In this document: piece after piece, positions 45,426-56,482 of the stretch
Numbering within the stretch: position 1 is the first letter of the stretch
How the letters are laid out: each line of letters opens with the position of its first letter
From: Takakia lepidozioides
Taxonomy: Eukaryota; Streptophyta; Takakiopsida; Takakiales; Takakiaceae
Direction of reading: 5' to 3'
DNA: 64,000 bases
Assembly: GCA_030704615.1 (NCBI GenBank)
Contig: CM060733.1
Location: 69,876,001 to 69,940,000 of the forward strand
Program-made: the position numbers and the translations under genes
The notes under the pieces: model-generated
Seen by the model: the letters and a program-made list of their open reading frames with translations, nothing else
Told to the model about the DNA's origin: nothing
The model's database searches: none

Positions 45426-45879
45426 GTTTCCGTTTTTTTTTTTTTTTTTTCAATAAAGGAAAGGGGACAGAGGCCCTATTAATCAAATTAATAAAAGTTA
45501 TTTCCGCCGCTTTGAAAATGACACGTCAGGCGTCACAGTGCGACCCAATGTTTATATTTCTGCCATCTGGCGAAATTTTGCACTTTTTCGACCTCATAGA
45601 AAAAAAATCAAATATTCTGTTGTAAATTCCCTATTTTCTTATGGATGAAATCGCCAAACCTCTCCAAAAAAATATAAATCTTGGATGATTAATTCGTCTA
45701 ATATGGATGATATACATGGACGAAAGTACAAATGAGGATGATTCTGTCCAAAATAGATAAACAGAAAATATGGCTATTTCCAGCAAAACTCAGTAGCCAC
45801 TCCTGATATTTTGAAATTTTGAAAAAAACACATTGATGCGACCCAGGGACTGCAAATTTGGCCACGTCCGTGCATGCGA

Positions 45880-47360
45880 CGCCTTGGAAATAATTGGTTT
45901 TCTCAATATACGAAGCAAGGTTGTTTGTTTGTTTGTTTTCAAGAGTTTTTTTCAACTCTTCACACATGGTCGCTGGAAATTCGTGAAAAATAGCAAAGTG
46001 GGCTTTCCTCAAACAATGATTTGCTCTATTACACGGTTACATCCACTATATATATATACTTGGTACTTTCTAGAATATAAGATGACTGTATAGTATGTGC
46101 TCAATGACACAGTCCACACTATGATTGATCACGTACTATATAGTCCAAGAGCCTAGGTGCAAAATCAAGTGTTCACACCAGTGTTGGACTGGTATCACGA
46201 AAATACGATACCAGACTAGTTCTGGTATCACAAGGGCCCACATTTCCCAATATTGGTATGGTCCTAGTATTGGGGTAAGGGGGCCGGGTAGGGTGGATAT
46301 TAGTAGGGTATCATATTTGTTTTTTCCCATCTCATATGGGGGGAATATATGAATATTGCCCAGGTATGTATATGAAATATTTAGTAGATTGAAGAAAATA
46401 TTCAATAACCTGAGAAAAAGAATTGACCTTCAGACCATACCTTGACCAACCAGACCATAAAATATACTCAATTCCTTTTACTTATACGAGTCCAGTATCT
46501 AAAATTGTTAAATTAATGTAATACCAGTGCCTGCCATGTCTCAAATTTAGTCCATAATTCACTACCAGTACTAGTCTGATATACCAATATACCAATATTG
46601 GTACAACACTGGTTCACACATGGACGCTGGAAATTGGTGAGAAATAGCAAAGTGAGCCTTCTTGGAACAATGATTTGGATATATTACTAAATAAATTCAT
46701 GGAAAAATTCAATTGATTTTTTTAAAAAAAATGGAAATGGGACAATGGCCCTTTTAATCAAATTAAATAAATTAGAGTTACAAAAAGGTGGAAGAAATAA
46801 CCACCAGGGAGGCCGTAAGGCTAACCGAGGGGGAATTTTTCAATAGTTAATTTGTTTGATTTCAAGTGTTTTTTTCAACCCTTTACACATGAAATGGGCT
46901 TTCCTCGGACAATGATTGGATATCTGTATACCTAGTAGGGACGCACCGGCTTCTCATGATTTTTGGACCTGCGGGGTGGGAGATATGGATTTTCAAGTAC
47001 TTTTGGTCCCTGGAAATTCCCGGAAAATAGCTTTCCTGGAACAATGAATGGATATATTACTAAATAAATTAATGGAAAAAAAATGGTTTTTTCAATATAT
47101 GAAGCAAGGTAGTTTTCGTTTGTTTTCAAATTTATTTCAACTCTTCACACGTGAAGTGGGGTTTCCTCGGACAATGATAGGATATCTAATACTCAATAAA
47201 TTCATGGAAAAAAATAAATTGGTTATTTCAACATACGAAGCAAGGTAGTTTATTGTGTTGTTTTCAAGTGTTTTTTTCAACTCTTGGGCTTTCCTCGGAC
47301 AATGATTGGATATCTAATAGTCAATAAGTTCATGGAAAAAAATAAAATGGTTCAATGGTA
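45880..47360. repeat. diverged ~136-bp repeat array
   Basis: Modules containing GAAGCAAGGTAGTTT, TTTCAAGTGTTTTTTTCAAC, GGGCTTTCCTCGGACAATGA and ATAAATTCATGGAAAAAA recur near 45910, 46860, 47100 and 47237. The last two are 136 bp apart. A hAT-type MITE interrupts the array at 46179-46611. No coding frame goes with it. Confidence 0.65.
46179..46611. mobile_element. hAT-type MITE with perfect 8-bp target duplication
   Basis: A 433-bp non-coding element with terminal inverted repeats CAGTGTTG and CAACACTG, pairing further with mismatches (CAGTGTTGGACTGGTAT against CAGTGTTGTACCAATAT). It is flanked by the direct 8-mer GTTCACAC at 46171-46178 and 46612-46619. An 8-bp duplication and a CAG-starting inverted repeat are hallmarks of the hAT superfamily. 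It encodes nothing, so its transposase must come from elsewhere. Confidence 0.85.
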
Positions 47361-47479
47361 AAATCGTACAATGTTAGTTCAATGGAGGACTTTTCATGGG
47401 ATTTTGGTGTTAGCTCAACGGGCAATTGTTGGTTGTTTCCGAAGAGGTTGTTTCTGGAGAGATTATTACAATGACTGCC

Positions 47480-48290
47480 CCTAACAATCAAATTGAACCC
47501 ATTGTACTTTCGGAGAGGTCCCTCATCAACGTATCCAAAAAATGATAATTTTTGCTCCAGAGCAAACGTTCATCTCCTTCATTCTCGTGGCACTCTATCC
47601 ACGATGGCATGCAAAATTCTCCTCTTGTTACTGTTAATATGACGGCTAGGCAAATCATTACACAATGTTTCACCATGCTCAATCACTTTCATACACAAGT
47701 GTTTCAGAGCTCCTTCATCATGATTAGATGTTGACATTTGTAACAACCTGCTGATGAAGGACTTCACTTCATTAATTCCAGTCATGACTATGTCACCCAT
47801 CCCAATGGGCTCCCAAGAGAACCTTTCCACATGAACCTCTGCACCATGAGCCCAACAGAAATGAGCCATTTCAAATTCTGATTGACTTTTATTCTCATCG
47901 GTGTGTTTCTGAACAATAAACCTTTTGGCGACTTCATATGGTATGGGTTGTCATGTTTACCAACATCAATCATTTATGAATCATCAAATCATCAATCATC
48001 ACGCAATTGAACACCAAAAGCTTCAACGGTCGTTGGTCTGTCGTGGAGACAGTGCAAAAAACAAGGCAAGCATTCTCTATGCATTCCATCTCCAGCCATT
48101 CAAGTGATGAAAAGGGCTATCGACATAAGATTCTTTTATAACATTGGGCCAATTCTTGAACTCGTCATCGTAGAATTGGATATTAAGGAAGCGGCAGATT
48201 GCAGGATGCATGCGATACGTGTTTCTCGGGGTTCGTGTCATGTATAATATGACATTTCTTCTCCGATAATTTGGGTACAGCAAAAGTCTT
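47480..48290 (-). pseudogene. fragment related to SF1 (UPF1/SEN1-type) helicases
   Basis: The minus frame 48077-48283 contains NTYRMHPAICRFLNIQFYDD. This matches the QYRMHP..I..F....FY motif that precedes motif IV/V in the UPF1/SEN1-like AAA_12 helicase domain. Downstream frames (47788-47973, 47579-47869) might continue it (MRIKVNQNLKWL, GINEVKSFISRLLQMSTS), but they shift frame and have no clear motifs. The ATP-binding Walker motifs are not present. A relic, possibly from a transposon or a host gene. Confidence 0.45.
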
Positions 48291-48869
48291 GAATGATTAT
48301 AAGATTAATGTAGAGTATAATTCCGAGAAAAGAAAATCTTCTATTGTACGCTCTTGACACATCTCTCAACAAGCATCCACAAGGGTCGTGCGGAGGCAAG
48401 GCTTGGTCGATATATCTGGATGGGACCAGCCCTCAACTTCCATTGGAGGCTCCACATTCAGGATGATAGGGGAAAATATCGCTGATCCTCTGACTTTTGT
48501 AGGTTAAAGCTTCTGAAGCCTCAGTCTGGGTATCAGACAATGGTAGCCAGGGTTTTCTTTGTGGCGAGTTTTCTTAATTTCGCGAAGAATGACCCACACG
48601 CATCTGAATCCGTTACGTGGAGGCACCTGCAGCACAATGGTGACGACATAAGGCCCAAGAGTCGGAGACGAATAGTGAAGATGTAGATGAGGACGATGAT
48701 TCCGTAGGGAGAGATCCAGTCGAAATAATTGCACGAGCGAGAAGGAGTCAGGTTTTTGGGTTTATGGCTGGGTGGATTTTGTTGTTGTGTGAGCTGACGT
48801 GTACGGCCGCGAGGTACAGCCAGGGAACCCCCGCTCCGGCAGCCTCGTCGGCGAGCTGGACGCCCCATG

Positions 48870-50480
48870 TCAAATCATCCCCACTCCTCCGCCCGTTGCC
48901 CCGCCCCCGCCCGCCTGGGACCCCTGACCCCCGCCCCACCGCTGCCGCGCGGCGCCCATCTCCACCCCCGATCTCCAGCCACATGGCGGCCCCCCGCTGT
49001 GGATCCCCTCATTGGGTTGATCCCCCTTCCAATGTCGGAGTGATCCCTCACCCCCATCCCCAGCCACGTGGCGCTACCCCGAACCATCGATCCCCTCCCC
49101 ATCCATCCAACCTCAATTGAATGGATGACGGCCGGTTAAAGGTCCCATGACGCCCCATCGCCACGTGGCGCTCCCGCCGTCGTCGATCCCCTCCTCCCAT
49201 CCACGGCGCGCTCCCCCGAGACGTCGCCGCTCCCCCCCCGACACGCCTTGATCCCCCTTCCGGACCGGGAGTGATCCCCCAACCCCAATCGCCCGCCACG
49301 TGCGGCTCCCCCGGACCATCGATCCCCTGCGCATCCATCGGACCTCACAAACAGTGGATGTTGTGTGTCATCCGCCCCTCATCCCCCGCCATCCTCCCGC
49401 TCCCCCTGCCGTCGATCCCCTCTTCCCATCGATGGCCCGATCTCCCGACACGTCGCCCCCCCCCCCCCTCCGTTGATCCCCGTCCAATGCGGTGGCTGAT
49501 CCCCCTCCACCCATCGGACGGCACGTGGCGCTCCCCCCACCGCCGATCCCTCTTCCATCCCCACGCGCGATCCCCCGACACGTCGCCCGCTCCCCCGACC
49601 TGGCTTGATCCCCACTCCGGACCTGCAGTGATCCCCCACCCCTAATCGCCCGCCACGTGCTGCTCCCCCGAACCGTCGATCCCCTGCTCATCCATCCAAC
49701 CTCAAAACAATGGATGTTCTGGGTCCTCCGCCCCTCATCCCCCGCCATCCTCCCGCACAGTGGATGGACGACGGCCGGATGAAGGCCCCATGGCACGCCC
49801 ACCGCCACGTGGCGCTCCCCCTGCCGTCGATCCCCTCATCCCATCGGGCGCGATCCCCCGTGCCATCGCCGGGTCCCCCCCCCCCATCCAATTTGGTCAC
49901 TGGTCCCCCTCCAGCCATCGGCCGCCACGTGGTGCTCCCAAGAACCGAGGATCCCCTGCGCATCCATCCAACTTCAAAACTGGGTCATCCGCGGTCCCCT
50001 GGCATTCGATCTCGTCCTCCCATCCAGGTGGCGATCCCCCGGGCCGCTCCCCCCCCCGCCTCGGTTGATGCCCCGTCCAAACCTGGAATTGATCCCCCTC
50101 TCTTCTTCTACCACCACGTGGTGGTCTCCGTAGCCATCGATCCCCTTGTCCCATCCACGACCCAATCCCCCGAGCCACGCGCCCCCCCCCCCCGCCTCTA
50201 GTTGATCCCCCGCCGCCGCCATGCCACGTGTCTTCCCACCCTTGACCCCCCCCCCCCCCCCCGCGCGTCAACGGCGGAACAGGTGATCATTCCTCCCCAT
50301 GGCGGTCCCCTCTCCGTTGATCCCCACACCACCTGGACTGATCCCCCATCCTTCCGCTCCCCCCCTTCCACGTGTCAAATGTCAGGACTGTTTGCACGTG
50401 GCTATCATTCTGTTCATCTATGTCGTCCTCCCCCATCCAATGGCCATGCACGTCCCCCGCCATTTTGGTCTGTCACATGA
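48870..50480. repeat. C-rich block with many ACGT (G-box) cores and GATCCCC units
   Basis: About 1.6 kb of degenerate repeats. Typical units read CCACGTGGCGCTCCCC, then CGTCGATCCCCTC, then CCATCCA. At least 13 ACGT cores occur, most as CACGTG, for example near 49064, 49163, 49298, 49523, 49656, 49806, 49927, 50115, 50223 and 50369. GATCCCC recurs dozens of times, and C runs of 8-16 nt break it up. The long open frames on both strands are compositional. A plus-strand gene begins just downstream (50.59 kb). Confidence 0.75.
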
Positions 50481-50586
50481 ACGGTGTGGATGTATTGAAA
50501 TTTAGGGTTTCCGGCTGCTCGCAAATTTGATCCTCTTTGCGCGCGTGTATGCTGCGCGTGTAGTTTGCTGCTGTGTACTATTTTTG

Positions 50587-51930
50587 CAGGACGCGTGTGG
50601 TCTGCAGATGTGTACTGTTCCTGCAGGGGTGCCGGGCATCATGACTGGATCTTCGGAGTTGCGCACGTCATTTCTTCTATCACAGCTGCGTGGCACATTG
50701 CAAATCCCCCCCGGATGGTTCCTTCAACCACAGGTCGCTTATATGTTCCAACTATTTCAAGTGGAGGTGGACATCGTGTATATATGGATGTTGCGGTCAT
50801 TCCTTGGAGCAGGATCGATGATTTTGTGAGAGGGGAGGAAGAAAGGGCAGAGGCGCCCACTCACTTCAACAGAACGGTGCCTAAAAAGGGAAAGCATGAG
50901 GAGGGCGAGCTCTTAGCTCCAAGGGCCAATAGTTGCTCTGTTGTGATAAAGTCCGCCTTCACCTTTGTGGTTTCTGGATGGTCTCTATGTGTTCTTTGTA
51001 ATGGCATGCTGCTTGTTTGCATTGTTTGCTCTTCTATTGTGTCAAAATGCTATGCTCTCTTGCTCCGAGTATTCCACTCCGCCGACATAGTTCTCATCAT
51101 TGTTCAGGTTCCATTGTTCTTATGGACCTGAGGACAAGCGCACAAATGTAATACCTATCAATAAAAATTCTTTGAAGAGAAGGAACGGCAGGAGAGGGTG
51201 TGTGCTGGATGCTTCATCGCCTTCTTACAACAACCACAAAGGGCCGAGACGGAAGAAAGTCGTTCAGGGAGAGTCCATCAAGAGGGGTTGCCTCTGTCAG
51301 TTTAGGATTGGACGATGCTACCTGGATCCTTCTCTTGCTGTCATAACATACTACAACAAAAACCATGTTGATGGATGTGACAAGGTCTGCCATGGCCACA
51401 TTGACCCGACTTCAAGTAACACCCGTTTCGCGCACGCACCTCACCTTAGTGAAGAGGTTAAGATGTGGATAACTAATAGCATACGTGCTGGGTTGTCGCC
51501 TGCTGAAATCATGGCCCAACATGAACAACAGGTATTTGACAGCAAGGTCAATGGAGAGAAGTGGTGTCGTGATGATGTTGTGCTTGAGCATGACATTAGA
51601 AACATCATGGACAAGCTGGCATGTGAGACTTTCAAGCGACATAAGGACGAGGGGACCAGTCTGAAGATGTGGAAGGAGGCCCAACCCCAGAGTGTTTTCT
51701 TCTATCAAGAGGACACGCCCGATGCCCCTGCTGGAGGAACACGGCGCGGCAATATTGACCTCAAATTTGCCATTGGCATTCAAACAAAATTTCAGAAAAA
51801 ATCAATGCTCCAAATGGGTGACAAACGTATCGTCTCTTGTGATGTGACCTTCGGAACGAATGAACACAAGGTGTGTGGAATCGACGGCGTGGACTCCTGG
51901 GAGCATGAGAGCATAGCATCTTTCACTGTG
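50587..51930 (+). pseudogene. MULE/FAR1-like transposase, truncated after the first catalytic Asp
   Basis: Two plus-strand segments. About 50587-50940 (VYMDVAVIPWSRIDDFVRGE, TVPKKGKHEEGELL) seems to be joined over a short intron (acceptor TTGTTCAG at about 51110) to 51110-51930. The second segment has a zinc-finger/WRKY-GCM1-like Cys/His region (CLCQFRIGRCYL, YYNKNHVDGCDKVCHGH), then PQSVFFYQEDTPDAP, FAIGIQTKFQKKSML and ISCD-like IVSCDVTFGTNEHK. This is typical of MULE and FAR1-family transposases just before their DDE domain. After TFGTNEHK the sequence loses similarity, so the rest of the domain is missing. Confidence 0.6.
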
Positions 51931-51984
51931 AAGGGGATCCGTGGGGAGCATGGATGCCTCGGCGTGAGCCTGGTGGCGTGAGCG

Positions 51985-52480
51985 CGTGAGCGCGTGGACG
52001 TCTTGAACGAACGCCATGTCACCGGGCTCACTCCACGTCATCGAGCTTAAAAGCCACGTCAACGCGCGCCAATTAAGAAGCAGACTGTATTTCCACGGAA
52101 GAGCACCCTCAACCGCGGAAACAAGTTCGACGAAATAATAAAAGGATGTGGTCATCCCCACCTGAAAGCAACAATTGAATGCAGGATGGATGAATGTAGA
52201 GTGGATGAGAAATATATGGATATGTGGGAACAATGCAAGCAAATGGATGAATGTGGGATGGATGTTGAATGGTGGAAAACATTCTTGAATGGAGGATGCA
52301 TCAATACACAATAGATGAATGCACAATGGATATGACATGAGTGTGAGGGGTTGAGGGGATGGATTCATGAAGATTGACATTTGAATCCGAGTAGATTGTT
52401 TGAATCACCTTTTTTTCTGCCGGAACAAATGCAATGAGGCAAGGGAATTCAATGAGTTCCGAATAGGATATAAATTGAAC
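51985..52480. other. spacer with GGATGAATG-like degenerate repeat
   Basis: From about 52180 to 52350 short motifs such as GGATGGATGAATG, GTGGATGAG and GGATGGATGTTGAATGG recur irregularly. No gene is seen. The block separates the transposase fragment from the minus-strand gene that follows. Confidence 0.45.
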
Positions 52481-52995
52481 AAAATAAATCCTTTTCCGTC
52501 TCTTTCTCCTTCGCCTTCTCCTTCCCCTTAGCCTTCTCCTTCTCTTTGTCCTTAGGCTTCCCAAGTGACTTGGCTACTACCTCCGGAGCCTTGGATCTTT
52601 CCCCTTTCGACCCGCCTTCCTGCCTTTTTGTGGAGTTGTCTGCGCGTTTGGCTCTTTGGCGGCCAATGAAGCTATGTTCCTCTGGTACTCTTTGTCGTTC
52701 AAAGGTGCCATCATCTCCGCATGGTTGATCATATACTTCATTTGCTGCTCTTGAAATGTCGTGTGCTCTGGAGGGCAGTCGAGGTACCACCCACAGTCCC
52801 TGAAGTGGGCAGGACTCCAGTCCCTCAAGATACTAGCTGTGTACATGGTGGGATCGTTAGCAGGATCGGACCACATGTCCAGGTAATCTGGGATTCCACT
52901 CAGATGTTTTCCTTCCATCAACACATATTTAGTGTACCTGCGGAGGCTCAAAATAACACCATCCCCCAAAACAAGATATCAGAAACCAGAAGAAA

Positions 52996-53250
52996 GTGAT
53001 GATCGGTGGCGATCATCACTTTCACATGAGAGAGAATGCAACATGGGTTGGAAAATCCTTATGATTATGTAGACTGCACAAATAGGAAATGTGATGGTCG
53101 GAACCGACCATCACTTCATTCATCAGAAACAGACTGCCTATGATAACAGAGGCAGGATTAAGGATGGAAACAAAGACATGATCAGCAGTGACAACTGTTT
53201 GACTGGAGAATATCATAGCAGTGGATGTGATGATCGGTACCGACCATCAC
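52996..53250. repeat. three 24-nt palindromes, first cluster
   Basis: Copies at 52996-53019, 53091-53114 and 53227-53250. Arms GTGATGATCG or GTGATGGTCG face CGATCATCAC or CGACCATCAC around a 4-nt centre. They lie in one intron of the unrecognised gene and belong to the same family as the copies at 55.1-56.5 kb. Confidence 0.88.
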
Positions 53251-55152
53251 CAAACTGATGTGTAGCAGAAAAGAAATTCAAAGCTTCTCTCAATGAGGCA
53301 TGACAAAAGTTTAAAGAATGTGCTGGATAGGCATATGGCACTGCACCTGTAAACAACACGCATCATCGCCCACTCCCCTCCAACTTGATATGTTGCCATC
53401 CTTGGAGAACTCTCGGAAGAAACAGTACCGCCACGTGAGACCTTTCCACTTTCTAATGTACGCCTCCAAGGTCATCTGTGGTGGTGAGACCATCGAAATA
53501 TTCAAGTCCTTCAAATTCTGCTCCAGGACAAGAATGGCGTTTCTCCAGCTGCAATGGGAACATGTATCAGAATTGCGCATGACAAAGCTATAGGATATTT
53601 CATATACAACAGGTACTTGAATCCACAAATACCTGACTCCAAAATGTGGCCTTGTGAAGCCACTGATCAAAACAAATATCACTTATTCCCTCGACCTTGG
53701 TGCCAGGCTGGATTGTGCTTTTTGGGAACTGATTCAGATCCTTCACCGTCTGATCCGAGTTCCAAATCTCAAGCCATCTCACTTTTGTCTAGTTGTCAAC
53801 CATAGAGAGAGCCATCCTGTGCAATTTCTCCTGTTGCATCTCTGGATGTACATGCTTGTCGTAGTGGGATTTGATTTGGAGAAGGAACTCCTCCCCAAGT
53901 CCGGGATCCACTATTCTCAATTGCTTCAGGAAGGCCGACATCAGCTTCGTTCTCCTTATCTCGTACTCCTTCTTTATGGCTGTTCCAACTCCTTTAGCAG
54001 TCCTCAACTCTTCTGCTGTAGTGCGGTAGTACTCAGATTTCCCCCTCTCGGCGGCCTCTGCCAGTTCTTGCTGCAAGTATCAACGATTGGATTAGCAAAC
54101 ATACAATTGCAAATTTGTATGTAATAACATAGGAAGAAGTGGTTTGGGCCATACCGCATACATGTACTCCAAAAATGCATCTCGGGTCAACGAGTACCAG
54201 GTCCCTGCAGATCTTCCTGTTTCGCACTTCTTGATGACATCAGGATGTAGCACTATGCGGAACTCATCAAGCTTCATCAAACCAATTCTCTGAATGCGGA
54301 ATAGTGTGTGGACCAAGCTCGTAGTAACATGTGATTTCTCTGTCGATCTACAAACAGGGAATACACATTGCATACGTAAGAAATATTTAACGTTTGGACT
54401 TGAAATGCGCACAACATGCAATTTGAAAGGCTATGGGTTTGTGAGGAAGTCCTACTTGTTCACGTTATGCATAGCTGTCTAAAGTGTGGCGATGTCGTTC
54501 CCAGGATCCAGAACCATTGCCTCCACAACACAATGCTTGTCCTTGTCTTTTGAATGGTGTTTCACATTGTACCCCATCCAAGCTAGCAAGCGATGGTTCC
54601 CGTCCCAGACATAGAACATGTGGTTGCAGAACTACTAGGTGTTATGTCCAAGTAGCAGAGAGTCTTCGAACTCGTCATTCACATCCTTCCAGCAATCATC
54701 CCAGTTGTCCGTAATCTCTGGGCTTACTTTTGTGCTGTGACCATTAGTATCCTTCAGTGAGACGTAAAAAACTTGTGCACCCATTCTATACCCGTGCACA
54801 AAATCTGTTTCCAACTTGGTAATGTCATGCGAAAGTGGAGGACGAACAACAGGCATGGAGATCATCCGGCAAAGAGGGATTTCAAGACGTCCTCCAGAGA
54901 CGATCATGTCCCTAATAACCTCCTGGGAATTTACCTTTTGATATGACATAAGTTGTTTCACCTTGTCAAGGTAGTGCAATTCAGGCTCGTCAGTGTCTTC
55001 GCTGTTCTCAGAACTCTTTGTGGAGTCGTCCCCTTCTCCAGAGCCCTTTGCATCTGTTTCTGCCTGCTTGGACTTTACATTCTTCTGCATACCCAAAACC
55101 GCCACAACAGCAACATTCAACTGGTGTTCAGGAAAACAGACATTTTAACACA

Positions 55153-56482
55153 GTGACGATCGGTACCGACCATCACTTTGTCTTCTAACAAATGAATGGA
55201 AATCCTACTTGGTTTCCCAATGCACCTTGACTCCGTTCTCACTAGACTGCGATGATCGGCGACCATCAGGATGATGCAAGAGATGGTCGGTACCGCACAT
55301 GACCACACGACATCATTGGGATGCAAACACCCATGAGGTCTAAATGTGATGGTCGGCACCGATCATCACTAGAAGTCAGAACCCATTCTATCACTCATTG
55401 AACTTGATGTCCTCTTTTGGATTCTGGTGCATTGCCAATCTGTTCAAAAAGTGATGGTCGGTACCGATCATCACAATCAGACTGCCTTGGGAAGCACAAC
55501 CCATGAGGTCTAAATGTGATGGTCGGCACCGATCATCACTATAAGTCAGAATCCCCTCTATCACACATTGAACTTGATGTCCTCTCTTGGATTCTGGTGC
55601 ATTGCCAATCTGTTCAAAAAGTGATGATCGGTACCGATCATCACAATCAGATTGCATTAGGAAGCGAACCCCATGACGTCTGAGTGTGATGGTCGGCACT
55701 GATCATCACTCTTAGTCAGAATCCCTTCTTTCACCCACTGTACTTGGTCTCCTTTTATGGATTCTGGTGTATTGCCAAACCGTTCAAACAGTGATGGTCG
55801 GTACCGATCATCACAATCAGACTGCCTTGGGAAGCACAACCCATGAGGTCTGGAGATGATGGTCGGCACTGATCATCACTTCACAAAGAATTCTGCATTT
55901 CATTGTATGAGATATAGAGCATAGAAATGGACTTGTAGGCGATGGTCGACACCGACCATCACTTTTCTGTTTCTCCAATTCCAAATATGAAGTTGAATGG
56001 ACATTTCTCCACCTAAAGAATTTCGTTGTACAAAGGCTTCCAGTGCGAGAAATGATTTTGGGTTAACATGCAGTCATTGCCGAAAGTGATGATCGGTACC
56101 GACCATCACTATTTAAGTGCCAAGGGATGCACAAACAATGGGAGCTGAATGTGATGGTCGGTACCGATCATCACTTTCCTGAACAACCACGCCATTTCTA
56201 AACTGTTCTGAACAAGAAGGGAATGGACCTCAAAGCGATGATCGGTAACGATCATCGCTTCGACGTCATTGCAAGATGCGTCTTTAGTTCCTTGTCACTC
56301 TTGAATCACAATGAACATCGCATTCTTTGCTTAAATAAAGCAATGGCGAAGGTGATGGTCGGCACCGATCATCACTTTTGCCTTGATACATATTCTTTCC
56401 TGCCTGCCTGACTTCCTGAATCTGCTGAAATAAGACACCAACTACATTCTTCTGTAAAGCGATCATCGCCACCGATCATCGC
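55153..56482. repeat. dispersed 24-nt palindromes, second cluster
   Basis: Copies start at 55153, 55346, 55451, 55516, 55621, 55686, 55791, 55856, 55939, 56086, 56151, 56235, 56352 and 56459. A rearranged one lies near 55247-55305. The centre is usually GTAC or GCAC. Two outer copies (56235 and 56459) have GCGAT...ATCGC in place of GTGAT...ATCAC, changing both arms together. They fill the introns between the first and large exons of the unrecognised minus-strand gene. Confidence 0.9.
55380..55885. repeat. 170-bp tandem repeat, about three units
   Basis: Units repeat every 170 bp, with palindromes starting at 55451, 55621 and 55791. Each unit has two palindromes 65 bp apart, with CCATGAGGTCTAAAT or similar between them. 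Then comes AGTCAGAATCCCC, a TGATGTCCTC stretch, GGATTCTGGTGCATTGCC and TGTTCAAAAA. A partial unit begins before 55380. Confidence 0.88.

Noticed and set aside
48748-50271. Many long overlapping Gly/Arg- or Pro/Ser-rich open frames on both strands
   Set aside because: They follow from the C-rich GATCCCC repeat composition, with several frames open simultaneously and no domain.
52996-56482. Regularly repeated palindromes considered as a CRISPR array
   Set aside because: The DNA is eukaryotic nuclear, spacings vary from 65 to several hundred bp, spacers are repeated, not unique, and no cas gene is present.
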